64,000 bases of DNA from Altererythrobacter sp. ZODW24 (lineage in GTDB: Bacteria; Pseudomonadota; Alphaproteobacteria; Sphingomonadales; Sphingomonadaceae). The notes beneath the pieces were generated by a model, which had not been told where the DNA came from, searched no databases, and saw nothing but the letters and a program-made list of their open reading frames with translations. Within the stretch, counting starts at the first letter, position 1, and every line of letters begins with the position of its first letter. Of this stretch, positions 45,266-54,303 are shown one piece after another. The position numbers were made by a program, and so were the translations under genes. The stretch covers positions 2,745,327 to 2,809,326 of the forward strand of contig NZ_CP031155.1 in assembly GCF_003344885.1 (NCBI RefSeq). The letters run 5' to 3'.

Positions 45266-45796
45266 TTAGCGCTGCGCGCGGTTGCGTGAGGCGTTCTTGA
45301 GCGCTTCCGCTTCGCGCTGTATTTGTGACGCTGATTTGCGGTTTGCGGCTTCCTTGCGGATGCGTTCGCGCTCTTCTTCGCTTAGTGCCTCCCACTGTTC
45401 CTGTGTAAGGCCGAATTGGTCATACGATCCAGGAGCAGTGCGTTTTCTCGCTCCAAGCTCCTCTGGTATAATGCTGGCGTTGGCACCGTCGCCGCTCGCG
45501 CTGTCCATCGGCGCTCCGTAACTGCCGCCGCCGCCCACGTCGGAATTGTCAAACGAGCTTTCCGAATAGGACTCCGGCTTTACCAAAGGGCGTGTGAAGG
45601 TCGCATCGGCGGCCTTGCGCGTTTCGGCACGCCGTTCGGCAGCTTTTTCGCTTTGCTCGACGATTTGAGCGGCAACTACCTCGCGGCTCTCACCGTCTGC
45701 GAATAGCGCCAGGATGCCAGTCAGGCCGACGGTCACCACGGCGAAGTGGCGATACATCTTGGGGCTGATGCCCGTGGCGTTTGCAATCCTGCGCAT
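45266..45796 (-). CDS. Protein of unknown function with signal anchor and charged C-terminus
   Basis: Protein of 176 residues. It has a basic N-terminus, one hydrophobic segment (HFAVVTVGLTGILALFADG), then a Ala/Glu-rich helix, a Gly/Ser-rich disordered middle, and a strongly charged C-terminus with LTQEQWEALSEEERERIRKEAANRK. I do not recognise it. It is convergent with the M20 gene and ends six bases after it. It may be anchored in the inner membrane with the charged tail in the periplasm. Confidence 0.55.
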   Translation of the reverse strand: MRRIANATGISPKMYRHFAVVTVGLTGILALFADGESREVVAAQIVEQSEKAAERRAETRKAADATFTRPLVKPESYSESSFDNSDVGGGGSYGAPMDSASGDGANASIIPEELGARKRTAPGSYDQFGLTQEQWEALSEEERERIRKEAANRKSASQIQREAEALKNASRNRAQR

Positions 45797-45868
45797 AGTT
45801 CATGGCTATTAACGACGAAGAGTTAAGCTAACTGACGGTCATGATGGTTAGTTTTTGATGAAGATATG

Positions 45869-45906
45869 AAAAGGCCGCCGCATCGCTGATGAGCAATACG
45901 GCGGCC
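45869..45906 (-). terminator. Rho-independent terminator after aceA-side genes
   Basis: Perfect 8-bp inverted repeat GGCCGCCG (45873-45880) and CGGCGGCC (45899-45906). On the minus strand it is followed by TTTT (45872-45869). It lies downstream of the 59-residue gene. Between them, ATCTCCT CCCC AGGAGAT at 45909-45926 is a second small perfect hairpin. Confidence 0.72.
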
Positions 45907-45949
45907 AAATCTCCTCCCCAGGAGATCGTTAGATTGTTGTCGCAACCCG

Positions 45950-46129
45950 TTAGGCGTAGGTGCCCAAGCGGTGATGCAAGGAATTGATTTTCGCCAGTTC
46001 CTCACGGTCTTCGGTTGTCTTGGCGTGGCTTGCCAAGGCTGCGCGAAGCAGGCGAAGGTCGGCAGTTGAGAACAGAGCCCGAGCGCGGCCCGGTTCGGTT
46101 TTTGGCGTATCGGCTGTGTCTTCGGTCAT
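45950..46129 (-). CDS. Small protein downstream of isocitrate lyase
   Basis: Protein of 59 residues beginning MTEDTADTPKTEPGRARALF, then a helical stretch STADLRLLRAALASHAKTTEDREELAKINSLHHRLGTYA. It is preceded by GGAGGAAAG at the right distance from the ATG at 46129. It starts 38 bases after the aceA stop. I know no family; similar short proteins occur after aceA in relatives. A role linked to AceA is only a guess from position. Confidence 0.68.
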   Translation of the reverse strand: MTEDTADTPKTEPGRARALFSTADLRLLRAALASHAKTTEDREELAKINSLHHRLGTYA

Positions 46130-46166
46130 GGTCTTTCCTCCATGTGAATTGCGCATGTGAATTGAA

Positions 46167-47765
46167 TTATGCAGCGGCAAATTGGTTCATAGTATTGTCT
46201 TTGCCGCCTGCCTTGAGGGCTGCTTCGCCAGCGAAGTTTTCCTTATGGTCATCGCCGATGTCGCTACCGGACATGTTCTGGTGCTTCACGCAGGCGATCC
46301 CTTCGCGGATTTCCTTGCGCTGAACGCCCTTAACATAGCCGAGCATTCCAGCATCGCCGAAGTATTCCTTGGCGAGGTTGTCCGTGCTCAGCGCCGCCGT
46401 GTGATAGGTTGGCAGCGTGATCAGGTGGTGGAAGATGCCGGCCCGCTTCGCAGCATCGCGCTGGAACGTGCGGATCTTCTCATCAGCTTCGATGGCCAGA
46501 TCGGTTGCGTCATAGTCTTCGCTCATCAGGCGGTCACGGTCGAATGCCGACACGTCCTTGCCTGCTTCACTCCAAGCATCAAATACCTGCTGGCGGAAGT
46601 TGAGCGTCCAGTTGAAGCTAGGCGAGTTGTTGTAGACCAGCTTCGCATTGGGAATCACTTCGCGGATGCGGTCAACCATGCCGGCAATCTGTTCGATATG
46701 CGGCTTCTCGGTTTCGATCCACAACAGGTCGGCGCCGTTTTGCAGCGAGGTGATGCTGTCGAGAACGCAGCGATCTTCACCGGTGCCAGCGCGGAACTGG
46801 AACAGGTTGGACGGCAGACGCTTGGGGCGCAACAGCTTGCCTTCACGGCTCAGGAAAACGTCGCCGTTCTGAATGTTCGTCGGGTCGACTTCTTCACAGT
46901 CGAGGAAGCTGTTGTACTGGTCGCCCAGATCGCCTTCTTCCTTGGTGACTGCGATTTGCTTCGTCAGGCCAGCGCCGAGCGAGTCGGTGCGGGCAACGAT
47001 GATGCCATCTTCAACGCCCATTTCGAGGAAGGCGTAACGGATCGCGCGGATTTTCTGGAGGAAGTCCTCGTGCGGAACGGTAACCTTGCCGTCTTGGTGG
47101 CCGCACTGCTTTTCGTCCGAAACCTGATTTTCGATTTGCAAAGCACAGGCACCCGCTTCGATCATTTTCTTGGCGAGCAGATAGGTAGCTTCGGCGTTGC
47201 CGAAGCCGGCATCAATGTCGGCAATGATCGGAACGACATGCGTTTCGTAATTGTCGACGGCGGTTTCGATGCGCTTGGCTTCAACTTCGTCGCCCTTTTC
47301 ACGGGCCGCGTCGAGATCGCGGAACATTCCGCCAAGCTCGCGAGCGTCAGCCTGCTTCAGGAAGGTGTAAAGCTCTTCAATCAGCTTAGGAACGCTTGTC
47401 TTTTCATGCATCGACTGGTCGGGAAGCGGGCCGAATTCGCTGCGCAGGGCTGCAACCATCCAGCCGGACAGATACAGGTAACGCTGCTTCGTACCGCCGA
47501 AGTGCTTCTTGATCGAAATCATCTTCTGCTGCGCTATGAAGCCGTGCCATGTGCCCAGCGACTGCGTGTATTTGGCGGGATCCGCATCATAGGCTTCCAT
47601 ATCGTCGCGCATGATCTTGGCGGTGTAGCGCGCGATGTCGAGGCCGGTGTGGAAACGGTTCTGCAACTGCATACGCGCAGCCGATTCGGGATCGATTGCG
47701 TTCCATGGGGAGCCTGCGCCGCCAATGGTCGTTTCCAGGGCACTGATCTTGGATTGATAGGTCAT
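46167..47765 (-). CDS. aceA: Isocitrate lyase, long form
   Basis: Isocitrate lyase of 532 residues, splitting isocitrate to succinate and glyoxylate in the glyoxylate shunt, needed for growth on acetate or fatty acids. The active-site loop reads DEKQCGHQDGKV, with the catalytic Cys near residue 222. VPIIADIDAGFGN, LLWIETEKPHIEQ and YNNSPSFNWT are also present. At over 530 residues it belongs to the long ICL group, beyond the usual 430 of enteric forms. Transcribed away from the ScfR-type gene across a 167-base gap, which is likely the control region. Confidence 0.95.
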   Translation of the reverse strand: MTYQSKISALETTIGGAGSPWNAIDPESAARMQLQNRFHTGLDIARYTAKIMRDDMEAYDADPAKYTQSLGTWHGFIAQQKMISIKKHFGGTKQRYLYLSGWMVAALRSEFGPLPDQSMHEKTSVPKLIEELYTFLKQADARELGGMFRDLDAAREKGDEVEAKRIETAVDNYETHVVPIIADIDAGFGNAEATYLLAKKMIEAGACALQIENQVSDEKQCGHQDGKVTVPHEDFLQKIRAIRYAFLEMGVEDGIIVARTDSLGAGLTKQIAVTKEEGDLGDQYNSFLDCEEVDPTNIQNGDVFLSREGKLLRPKRLPSNLFQFRAGTGEDRCVLDSITSLQNGADLLWIETEKPHIEQIAGMVDRIREVIPNAKLVYNNSPSFNWTLNFRQQVFDAWSEAGKDVSAFDRDRLMSEDYDATDLAIEADEKIRTFQRDAAKRAGIFHHLITLPTYHTAALSTDNLAKEYFGDAGMLGYVKGVQRKEIREGIACVKHQNMSGSDIGDDHKENFAGEAALKAGGKDNTMNQFAAA

Positions 47766-47932
47766 AGTGATTCTCCGAAATTTGGTTTGGCGGAGGGGGT
47801 TAACCCAATTGCCTTCCCCACTGTCTTCGCAGTTGCAGCACCAGAATCACAGGAAAACTTACATACTTTCTTGTCTATTATGGCCCAATTGCGCTATTCA
47901 ATGTGTAAAGTTGTAAAGAAAGTTACAGAACT
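47766..47932. promoter_or_regulatory. Divergent promoter region of aceA and the ScfR-type regulator
   Basis: The 167-base gap is AT-rich. At 47904-47927 it has TGTAAAG, TTGTAAAG and, inverted, AGTTACA, directly before the regulator's start. A related A/T-rich stretch, CTTACATACTTTCTTG, lies at 47858-47873. These are plausible operator sites for the regulator that would repress itself and control aceA. I could not verify a binding consensus. Confidence 0.5.
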
Positions 47933-49318
47933 ATGACTGAAGAATCACTCCTCGCAGGCCCTGCAATCCGCCGGTTGCGCCGCCGCGAAAGCCTGACGCA
48001 GGCAGCCATGGCAACGCGGCTGTCGATCTCACCCAGCTATCTTAATCTGATCGAACGCAACCGGCGGCCCTTATCAGCGCGGGTGGTGATGCAGCTGGTG
48101 GAACAGTTCGACTTCGATCCGCGCAGTTTGCGGCAGGACGAGGCGATTGGCGGCGTTGATGGAATGCAGCGCAGGCTTGCTGACGAACGCTTTGCCGAAA
48201 TCGATGTCGACCGTGATGAGATTGCGGAATGGCTTTCGGCTGCCCCTAATGCAGCGGCGGCATTTGTCCGCTTGTTTGATACCGCAGGCAGACAGGTTGA
48301 AGCGGGGTCCGACCCGCTGGTGGCTTCCCGGCGGGAAATCGAACGGTGGCGTAACCATTTCGCAGATCTGGATAATTTGGCCGAGGAACTCGCCGATGAG
48401 TTGCGCCTGTCGCGCGGCGATATCGGTGTGGCATTGTCGGAGCGTTTGCGGGAGCGGCATCAGATGTCAGTCCGGATTTTGCCGCGCGAAGTCATGCCAG
48501 ACCTGCTTCGGCGTCTCGATCTGCATGCACGCCAGTTGCAGCTGTCCGAGATGCTCGAACCGGCCTCACGCAATTTCCAGATCGCGCTCCAGCTAGCTTT
48601 GCTGGAACGGAAGGGCGATATTGTGAACATTGCGGCCGGTGCAAATCTCGCTGAGCCTGCGGCTGTGAAGCTCTTCGAAAGGCACCTTGCGGGGTATTTC
48701 GCCGCAGCGTTGTTGATGCCTTACAGCCGCTTCCTGAGAGCATGTGATGCGACCGGCTATGATCTTACCGTCCTGCAGCGCCGGTTCGGCGTCAGCCTTG
48801 AACAAGTTGCGCACCGGTTGACTACATTGCAAAGGGTCGGCCAGCGCGGCTTGCCATTCTTTATGGCCCGGATCGATAGGGCAGGGCAGTTCTCGAAACG
48901 CTTCGCCGGGGCCAGCGGCGCAACTCTGCTGGAGAGCGAGAATTCATGTCCTTTATGGGTAGTGCATCAGGCATTCGAACGCCCCGGCACTCTGTGCACC
49001 CAAGCCGTAAAGATTGAAGATACGGGCGGCGGTCCGCGCCATTGGTTCACTATGGCGCAAACCGTTGAAGGGACCGGGAGCGGCGGTGAAGCAAGGTTTG
49101 CCGTGGTCATCGGCGTAGAAGCAAAGCTAGCCGGTGATCTGGCGCAAGCGCGCGGTACGAGCATGCGCGATGATGCGGCGCTGCGGATCGGCCTTGGCTG
49201 CGCGCGCTGCCACCGTCCCGCATGTCAGCAGCGTTCTTTGCCACCCGGCGGTGCGGGATTGCACTTTGATGACCTCGCGCGCGGCGTAACGCCATTCCGC
49301 TTTGGAGAACGGGATTAA
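47933..49318 (+). CDS. ScfR/RamB-type short-chain fatty acid transcriptional regulator
   Basis: Regulator of 461 residues. N-terminal XRE-type helix-turn-helix (LRRRESLTQAAMATRLSISPSYLNLIERNRRPLS), a middle region of the IrrE-related fold (AAALLMPYSRFLRACDATGYD) without a clear HExxH, and a C-terminal domain ending in the Cys cluster CARCHRPACQQRSLPPGG. Family members such as RamB and MccR-like proteins control acetate, propionate and glyoxylate genes and may sense acyl-CoA. Its divergent placement to aceA supports control of isocitrate lyase. The Cys cluster could bind a metal or act as a redox switch. Confidence 0.88.
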   Translation: MTEESLLAGPAIRRLRRRESLTQAAMATRLSISPSYLNLIERNRRPLSARVVMQLVEQFDFDPRSLRQDEAIGGVDGMQRRLADERFAEIDVDRDEIAEWLSAAPNAAAAFVRLFDTAGRQVEAGSDPLVASRREIERWRNHFADLDNLAEELADELRLSRGDIGVALSERLRERHQMSVRILPREVMPDLLRRLDLHARQLQLSEMLEPASRNFQIALQLALLERKGDIVNIAAGANLAEPAAVKLFERHLAGYFAAALLMPYSRFLRACDATGYDLTVLQRRFGVSLEQVAHRLTTLQRVGQRGLPFFMARIDRAGQFSKRFAGASGATLLESENSCPLWVVHQAFERPGTLCTQAVKIEDTGGGPRHWFTMAQTVEGTGSGGEARFAVVIGVEAKLAGDLAQARGTSMRDDAALRIGLGCARCHRPACQQRSLPPGGAGLHFDDLARGVTPFRFGERD

Positions 49319-49430
49319 ACCAGTAATTTCCTCAGCCGTTAACCAATCGCTGTAAAGTTTACCGACATTTCATCTATCGCGCGTAATCGCAGGCCTTGAA
49401 CATAAAAGGGGCCGCGCTGGCGGAATTTGG

Positions 49431-50819
49431 ATGATACGCCTTTTTAAACATTACATTCCTCACGCAGTGCTGCTGCTGGGACTGTTCGATCTGATGCTGC
49501 TGATGGCTGCAGGCGAATTGTCGTGGCAATTGCGGGCAACGCAAATTGCTATGGACCCGGGCGCGTTCGAACTGCGTGCACCGGGTTTAGTCGCATTTTC
49601 GGTTGTGATGCTGTTCGCGATGGTGGCGGTCGGCGTGTACGGTTCGGATGCGCTGCGCTCGATGCGTTATGCCTGCGCAAGGTTGCTGGTTGCGATCAGC
49701 ATGGGTATTCTCGCGCTGACCTTCATCGATTTTCTGTTGCCGGGCGACACGTTTTGGCGCTCGACACTGTTCTACGGAATGGTGTTTGCGATCGGATTCC
49801 TGATTCTGAACCGCCTGCTGATTGGCGGTATTCTCGGCGCTCAGGCCTTTCGCCGGCGTGTAATGGTGCTTGGCTCCGGCAAGCGGGCGATGCGGCTTAA
49901 AAAGCTTGGTGAGAAGCCCGAAAGCGGTTTCGCCATTGTCAGCTTTATCGGCATGAATGAAGGCGAACCGGTGGTCGAAGAAGCCATCGCACGCGGTGCC
50001 ATCCATGATCTTGGCCGTTTCGTCGAAAACCTAGGCGCCAGCGAAGTGGTGCTTGCACTCGAAGAGCGCCGTAATTCGATCCCGATGAAGGACTTGCTGC
50101 GGATCAAAACGCAAGGCGTCCACGTCAATGACTTTTCGACCTTCATGGAGCGTGAGACGGGCCGGATCGATCTCGATACGGTCAATCCGAGCTGGTTGAT
50201 CTTCTCGGACGGATTCTCCTCGCTTCGGGTTCTTTCGAGCGGTGCGAAACGCGTGTTCGACATCGCCGCCAGCTCAATTTTGCTGCTGCTGACATTTCCG
50301 CTGATCGCGATCTTTGCGCTGCTGGTGAAAATGGAGAGCAACGGACCGGCTTTTTACCGTCAGACCCGCGTTGGCCTCTACAACCAGCCGTTTGATGTCA
50401 TCAAACTGCGTTCGATGCGCAATGATGCGGAGAAGAAGGGCGAGGCACAGTGGGCTACCACCAATGATCCGCGCGTCACCCGTGTTGGCAAGTTCATTCG
50501 CGCCACGCGGATCGACGAATTACCGCAGACTTGGAGCGTGCTCAAGGGCCAGATGAGCTTCGTCGGCCCGCGTCCAGAGCGCCCGCAATTCGTGACCGAT
50601 CTTGAAGATAAAATCCCCTATTATGCCGAGCGTCACATGGTGAAGCCTGGCATCACGGGCTGGGCGCAGATCAACTATCCGTATGGCGCATCGATCGACG
50701 ATTCCCGCCAGAAGCTGGAATATGATCTCTATTACGCGAAGAATTACACGCCCTTCCTCGATCTGCTGATCCTGCTGCAAACGCTGCGCGTTGTTCTGTG
50801 GAGTGAGGGCGCCCGCTGA
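49431..50819 (+). CDS. Polyprenyl-phosphate sugar phosphotransferase (TIGR03013-type, EpsB-like)
   Basis: Membrane enzyme of 462 residues starting exopolysaccharide assembly by placing a sugar phosphate on undecaprenyl phosphate. It has four N-terminal helices, a CoA-binding-like middle (RVMVLGSGKRAMRLKKLGE), and the C-terminal bacterial sugar transferase domain with KRVFDIAASS, PAFYRQTRVG, KLRSMRNDAE and FVGPRPERP. The last residues overlap PrsK by ATGA. I take it as the EpsB-type enzyme of the EpsH/XrtA cluster, from neighbours and shape. Nothing recognisable lies in the 112 bases upstream; the ATG is preceded by only a weak GGCGGAA. Confidence 0.86.
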   Translation: MIRLFKHYIPHAVLLLGLFDLMLLMAAGELSWQLRATQIAMDPGAFELRAPGLVAFSVVMLFAMVAVGVYGSDALRSMRYACARLLVAISMGILALTFIDFLLPGDTFWRSTLFYGMVFAIGFLILNRLLIGGILGAQAFRRRVMVLGSGKRAMRLKKLGEKPESGFAIVSFIGMNEGEPVVEEAIARGAIHDLGRFVENLGASEVVLALEERRNSIPMKDLLRIKTQGVHVNDFSTFMERETGRIDLDTVNPSWLIFSDGFSSLRVLSSGAKRVFDIAASSILLLLTFPLIAIFALLVKMESNGPAFYRQTRVGLYNQPFDVIKLRSMRNDAEKKGEAQWATTNDPRVTRVGKFIRATRIDELPQTWSVLKGQMSFVGPRPERPQFVTDLEDKIPYYAERHMVKPGITGWAQINYPYGASIDDSRQKLEYDLYYAKNYTPFLDLLILLQTLRVVLWSEGAR

Positions 50820-52939
50820 TGGGCACATGGTGGGATCTTTTGGGCCTGTCGGCCTATCTGCTTGGCGCCATTTCCTGCGCAGCATTTGCTCTGTGGGTGA
50901 TGGGCGGCAAGGCAAAGAGCCTGCCTGCTGGCGGCGCGATTGCTGCGGCGTTGATGATAACAGCGATTTGGGCACTGACCATTGCTGCGGTTGGCGCGGA
51001 TCATCCCTTCGCGATCATTACATATAGCGGCAGTCACCTTGCATGGCTGTGGGCGCTGTACCGGCTGTTCGCCAAGGATGGGCGGCATCATAGCCTTGCT
51101 CCGATCCGGCCCGTAGTTGCTGTGCTGGCACTCATCGAGTTGGTGCAGCCGGTTCTCGCCTTTTCGGTCCCCTATTATGACCTCTCAGCTCAGGCGCGGG
51201 CTTCCGTCATTATCACGGCAATCAGCCTGCGTTTGTTGACGTCCGCTGGCGCGCTTGTGCTGGTGCACAATCTGTTTGTTGGTGCGGCCAAGACGGCGCA
51301 ACCGATCCTGCGCTGGCCCGCTGCCGCGCTAGCTGCGTTTTGGCTGTTCGAACTGAACTACGCCGCGTCGGCATACATCACTGGAGAGTTGCCCGATTTG
51401 CTCGGCGCGCTGCGCAGCTTCTTGCCGCTTGCGATGGTGTTCTTGCTCGCAATCGGCAGCACGGGTGAGCGCGCGGCGACGCCGCTGCGGCCGTCGCGCT
51501 CAGTCGCGTTCCAGACCGCATCGATTCTTCTTATCGGCGGCTATCTGGCGGCGATGGCAGTCATCGGGAACGCGCTGTCATTTATCGGCGGAGATTTCGC
51601 ACGCATAGTGCAGGTCCTGTTCGTTGTGGCTGCCTCTGCAATCGCCTTGTTAGCCATCCCTTCGAAGAAGCTGCGCTCGACGTTGCGTGTGAATCTGGTG
51701 AAGCACCTGTTCCAGCACCGCTATGATTACCGCGCTGAATGGCTGCGATTCAATCAAACGTTGTCACGTCCTGCACAGGATGCAGCGCCGCTCCCAGAGC
51801 GCGTTGTGCAGGCAATGGCAGACATCACTGACAGCCCGGCTGGCCTGCTGCTGATGCCGGGCGGTCAGGACGATCTGGAACTGGCTGCGCGCTGGCAATG
51901 GCCGACAATCGAAGTACCCGACATGGTGCTTGCGACGACGGTCCAAAGCCTGTTCGAACGCCAGCAATTCATCATCGAAATTGACGATTTGCGCGAAGGC
52001 CGTGACGTCAACGATATGGCCGATCTGTTGCCGGATTGGCTGTATGAAGATCGCCGCGTCTGGGCGCTGGTTCCGCTGCTGCACTTCGAGCGTCTCGTTG
52101 GCGTGATCGTTTTGGCCAGGCCCAATGTGGTACGCAAATTGGATTGGGAAGACTTTGATCTTCTGCGCCTAGCTGCCCAGCAACTCGCTAGCTATCTGGC
52201 GGAGCAAACTGGGCAGGAAGCTTTGATGGAAGCAAGCCGTTTCGACGAGTTTAATCGCCGGATTGCGTTTGTGATGCATGACATCAAGAACCTCGCTAGC
52301 CAGCTGTCGTTGCTCGCATCCAACGCTGAAAAGCACTCGGAAAAGCCAGAGTTTCGCGCCGATATGTTGGTTACGCTGCAGAACAGCTCAGAAAAGCTCA
52401 ACACGCTTTTGGCGCGGCTGGGCCGATACGGGGCGTCTGGCTCTGACGAGAAGCAGCCCGTTCAGCTGTCGAAGTTCGTTTGGGAGATGGCCAAACGCAC
52501 GGGCGATGGCGATCGCATATCTGTTATACAAGCCGACGAAGCCCGTGTTGTCGCCCACCGCGAAGGATTGGAGCAGGCGGTTCTGCATCTGCTGCAAAAC
52601 GCCATTGATGCGAGCGCGGATGAGGAACCGATCTTCCTGTCATCCAGCACGGATGGCCTCAACGGTATCATCGAAATCTCCGATAACGGTGCGGGCATGA
52701 CTGCCGAGTTCATCCGTAATGGTCTGTTCAAGCCGTTCGTGTCATCCAAGCAAGGTGGGTTCGGCATTGGCGCTTTCGAAGCGCGTGAACTGATCAGCGC
52801 CATGGGCGGGCGGCTTGAAGTCGACTCGCGCGAAGGGCTGGGCACGCGCTTCACGCTTCGGCTGCCATTGGCCGCTGCTGCCGAGCTGCTTGAACAGAAT
52901 TCCCTAACTGACGATCCATCCAAACCCGAGGCCGCATAA
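50819..52939 (+). CDS. prsK: PrsK-type sensor histidine kinase (XrtA/PEP-CTERM system)
   Basis: Sensor kinase of 706 residues. About 280 residues of multi-helix membrane region, a GAF-like domain (about 310-460), and then a kinase core with the phosphoacceptor in FVMHDIKNLASQLSLL near residue 486. The N box is LLQNAIDAS, and DNGAGM and GGFGIGAFEARELI follow. This order and the HDIKN H box match PrsK (TIGR02916), which pairs with PrsR to control genes of the exosortase system EpsH/XrtA. The start overlaps the sugar transferase stop (TGATG) and its stop overlaps the prsR start (TAATG), so all are co-translated. Confidence 0.87.
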   Translation: MGTWWDLLGLSAYLLGAISCAAFALWVMGGKAKSLPAGGAIAAALMITAIWALTIAAVGADHPFAIITYSGSHLAWLWALYRLFAKDGRHHSLAPIRPVVAVLALIELVQPVLAFSVPYYDLSAQARASVIITAISLRLLTSAGALVLVHNLFVGAAKTAQPILRWPAAALAAFWLFELNYAASAYITGELPDLLGALRSFLPLAMVFLLAIGSTGERAATPLRPSRSVAFQTASILLIGGYLAAMAVIGNALSFIGGDFARIVQVLFVVAASAIALLAIPSKKLRSTLRVNLVKHLFQHRYDYRAEWLRFNQTLSRPAQDAAPLPERVVQAMADITDSPAGLLLMPGGQDDLELAARWQWPTIEVPDMVLATTVQSLFERQQFIIEIDDLREGRDVNDMADLLPDWLYEDRRVWALVPLLHFERLVGVIVLARPNVVRKLDWEDFDLLRLAAQQLASYLAEQTGQEALMEASRFDEFNRRIAFVMHDIKNLASQLSLLASNAEKHSEKPEFRADMLVTLQNSSEKLNTLLARLGRYGASGSDEKQPVQLSKFVWEMAKRTGDGDRISVIQADEARVVAHREGLEQAVLHLLQNAIDASADEEPIFLSSSTDGLNGIIEISDNGAGMTAEFIRNGLFKPFVSSKQGGFGIGAFEARELISAMGGRLEVDSREGLGTRFTLRLPLAAAAELLEQNSLTDDPSKPEAA

Positions 52940-54303
52940 TGTCAGACCACAAACCCAAATTGCTAATCGTCGAAGACGATGCGGGGCTACAGGCCCAGCT
53001 GAAATGGGCTTACGAAGATTTCGAAGTCATCATCGCTGGTGACCGCGAGAGCGCGCTCACGGCACTGCGCTCAGAAGAACCTGCTGTGGTCACGCTCGAT
53101 CTTGGCCTGCCACCTGATCCTGATGGCACGACCGAAGGTTTCGCAGTGCTTGATGCGATTATGGCGCTGAAGCCTGACACCAAAGTCGTTGTCGCTTCCG
53201 GTCATGGCGCGCGTGAAAGTGCACTGCAGGCAATCCAGCGCGGGGCCTATGATTTCTACCAGAAGCCGGTCGACATCGATGCGCTTGGCTTGATCGTCCG
53301 CCGCGCATTCAATCTGCACCGGATCGAGCAGGAAAACCGCGTACTCGCTGATCAAGTTGGTGAGGATAAGACCGTGCTTGGTGGGCTGATTACAGCCGCA
53401 CCTGAAATGGTGAAAGTTGCCCGCACAATCGAACGCGTTGCCAACACCAATGTCTCGGTCATGCTGCTCGGCGCGAGTGGGACCGGCAAGGAATTACTCG
53501 CCAAAGGCCTGCATGATGCAAGTGATCGGCGCGATCAGAGCTTCGTCGCAATCAACTGCGCAGCGATCCCTGAAAACCTGCTTGAAAGCGAGCTGTTCGG
53601 TCATGAGAAGGGGGCCTTCACCGGCGCTGTAAAGACCACTGAAGGTAAGATTGAGCAGGCAAACGGCGGCACGCTGTTCCTCGACGAGGTTGGTGATATT
53701 CCGCTGCCTTTGCAGGTCAAATTGCTGCGCTTCTTGCAAGAACGTACCATCGAGCGGATTGGCGGACGTAAGCAAATTGCAGTCGATACACGTATCGTTT
53801 GCGCGACACACCAGAACCTTGAAGCGATGATTGCTGAGGGGCTGTTCCGCGAAGATCTGTTCTACCGCCTCGCCGAAATCGTCGTGACCATCCCAGCGCT
53901 TGCCGAACGCCCAGGCGATGCGCCGCTGCTGGCCAAAGCATTCCTGCAGCGATTTGCCGCTGAAATGAATCCGAAGATCGGCGGGTTTGCGCCTGATGCC
54001 ATAGCTGCGATTGATGGCTGGCCATGGCCGGGCAATGTTCGTGAGCTGGAAAATCGGGTGAAACGGGCCGTCATCATGGCGGAAGGCAAGCTGATCAATG
54101 CGGATGATCTCGACATGGGAAATGCCGAGGCAGATGACGCGCAGCCGCTCAATCTGAAAAGCGCCCGCGAACAATCTGATCGCAAAGTTATCCGCCACGC
54201 GCTTGCCCGCAGCGAGGGCAATATTTCCAGCACAGCGCGGATGCTCGGTATCAGCCGGCCAACGCTATATGATCTGCTGAAGCAATATGACCTTCATGCC
54301 TAA
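52939..54303 (+). CDS. prsR: PrsR-type sigma-54-dependent response regulator (XrtA/PEP-CTERM system)
   Basis: NtrC-type activator of 454 residues. Receiver domain 1-120 with the phosphoacceptor Asp near residue 54 (VTLDLGLPP), AAA+ domain with Walker A GASGTGKE near 178, the sigma-54 contact motif GAFTGA near 225, Walker B LFLDEVGD, and a Fis-type helix-turn-helix (NISSTARMLGISRPTLYDLLKQ). It should drive sigma-54 promoters of exopolysaccharide and PEP-CTERM genes, which are not in this window; no clear -24/-12 site was seen before the sugar transferase. It matches TIGR02915-type PrsR. Its end overlaps the start of the TPR gene. Confidence 0.88.
   Translation: MSDHKPKLLIVEDDAGLQAQLKWAYEDFEVIIAGDRESALTALRSEEPAVVTLDLGLPPDPDGTTEGFAVLDAIMALKPDTKVVVASGHGARESALQAIQRGAYDFYQKPVDIDALGLIVRRAFNLHRIEQENRVLADQVGEDKTVLGGLITAAPEMVKVARTIERVANTNVSVMLLGASGTGKELLAKGLHDASDRRDQSFVAINCAAIPENLLESELFGHEKGAFTGAVKTTEGKIEQANGGTLFLDEVGDIPLPLQVKLLRFLQERTIERIGGRKQIAVDTRIVCATHQNLEAMIAEGLFREDLFYRLAEIVVTIPALAERPGDAPLLAKAFLQRFAAEMNPKIGGFAPDAIAAIDGWPWPGNVRELENRVKRAVIMAEGKLINADDLDMGNAEADDAQPLNLKSAREQSDRKVIRHALARSEGNISSTARMLGISRPTLYDLLKQYDLHA

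Noticed and set aside
46182-47936. Long open frame of 584 codons on the plus strand opposite aceA
   Set aside because: It mirrors the aceA codon pattern, shows no domain, and overlaps the whole isocitrate lyase gene, whose motifs are certain. It is an antisense shadow.
47933-49318. XRE plus IrrE-like gene as a toxin-antitoxin pair
   Set aside because: It is one 461-residue protein with the C-terminal Cys domain of ScfR-type metabolic regulators, divergent from aceA; no toxin partner is present.
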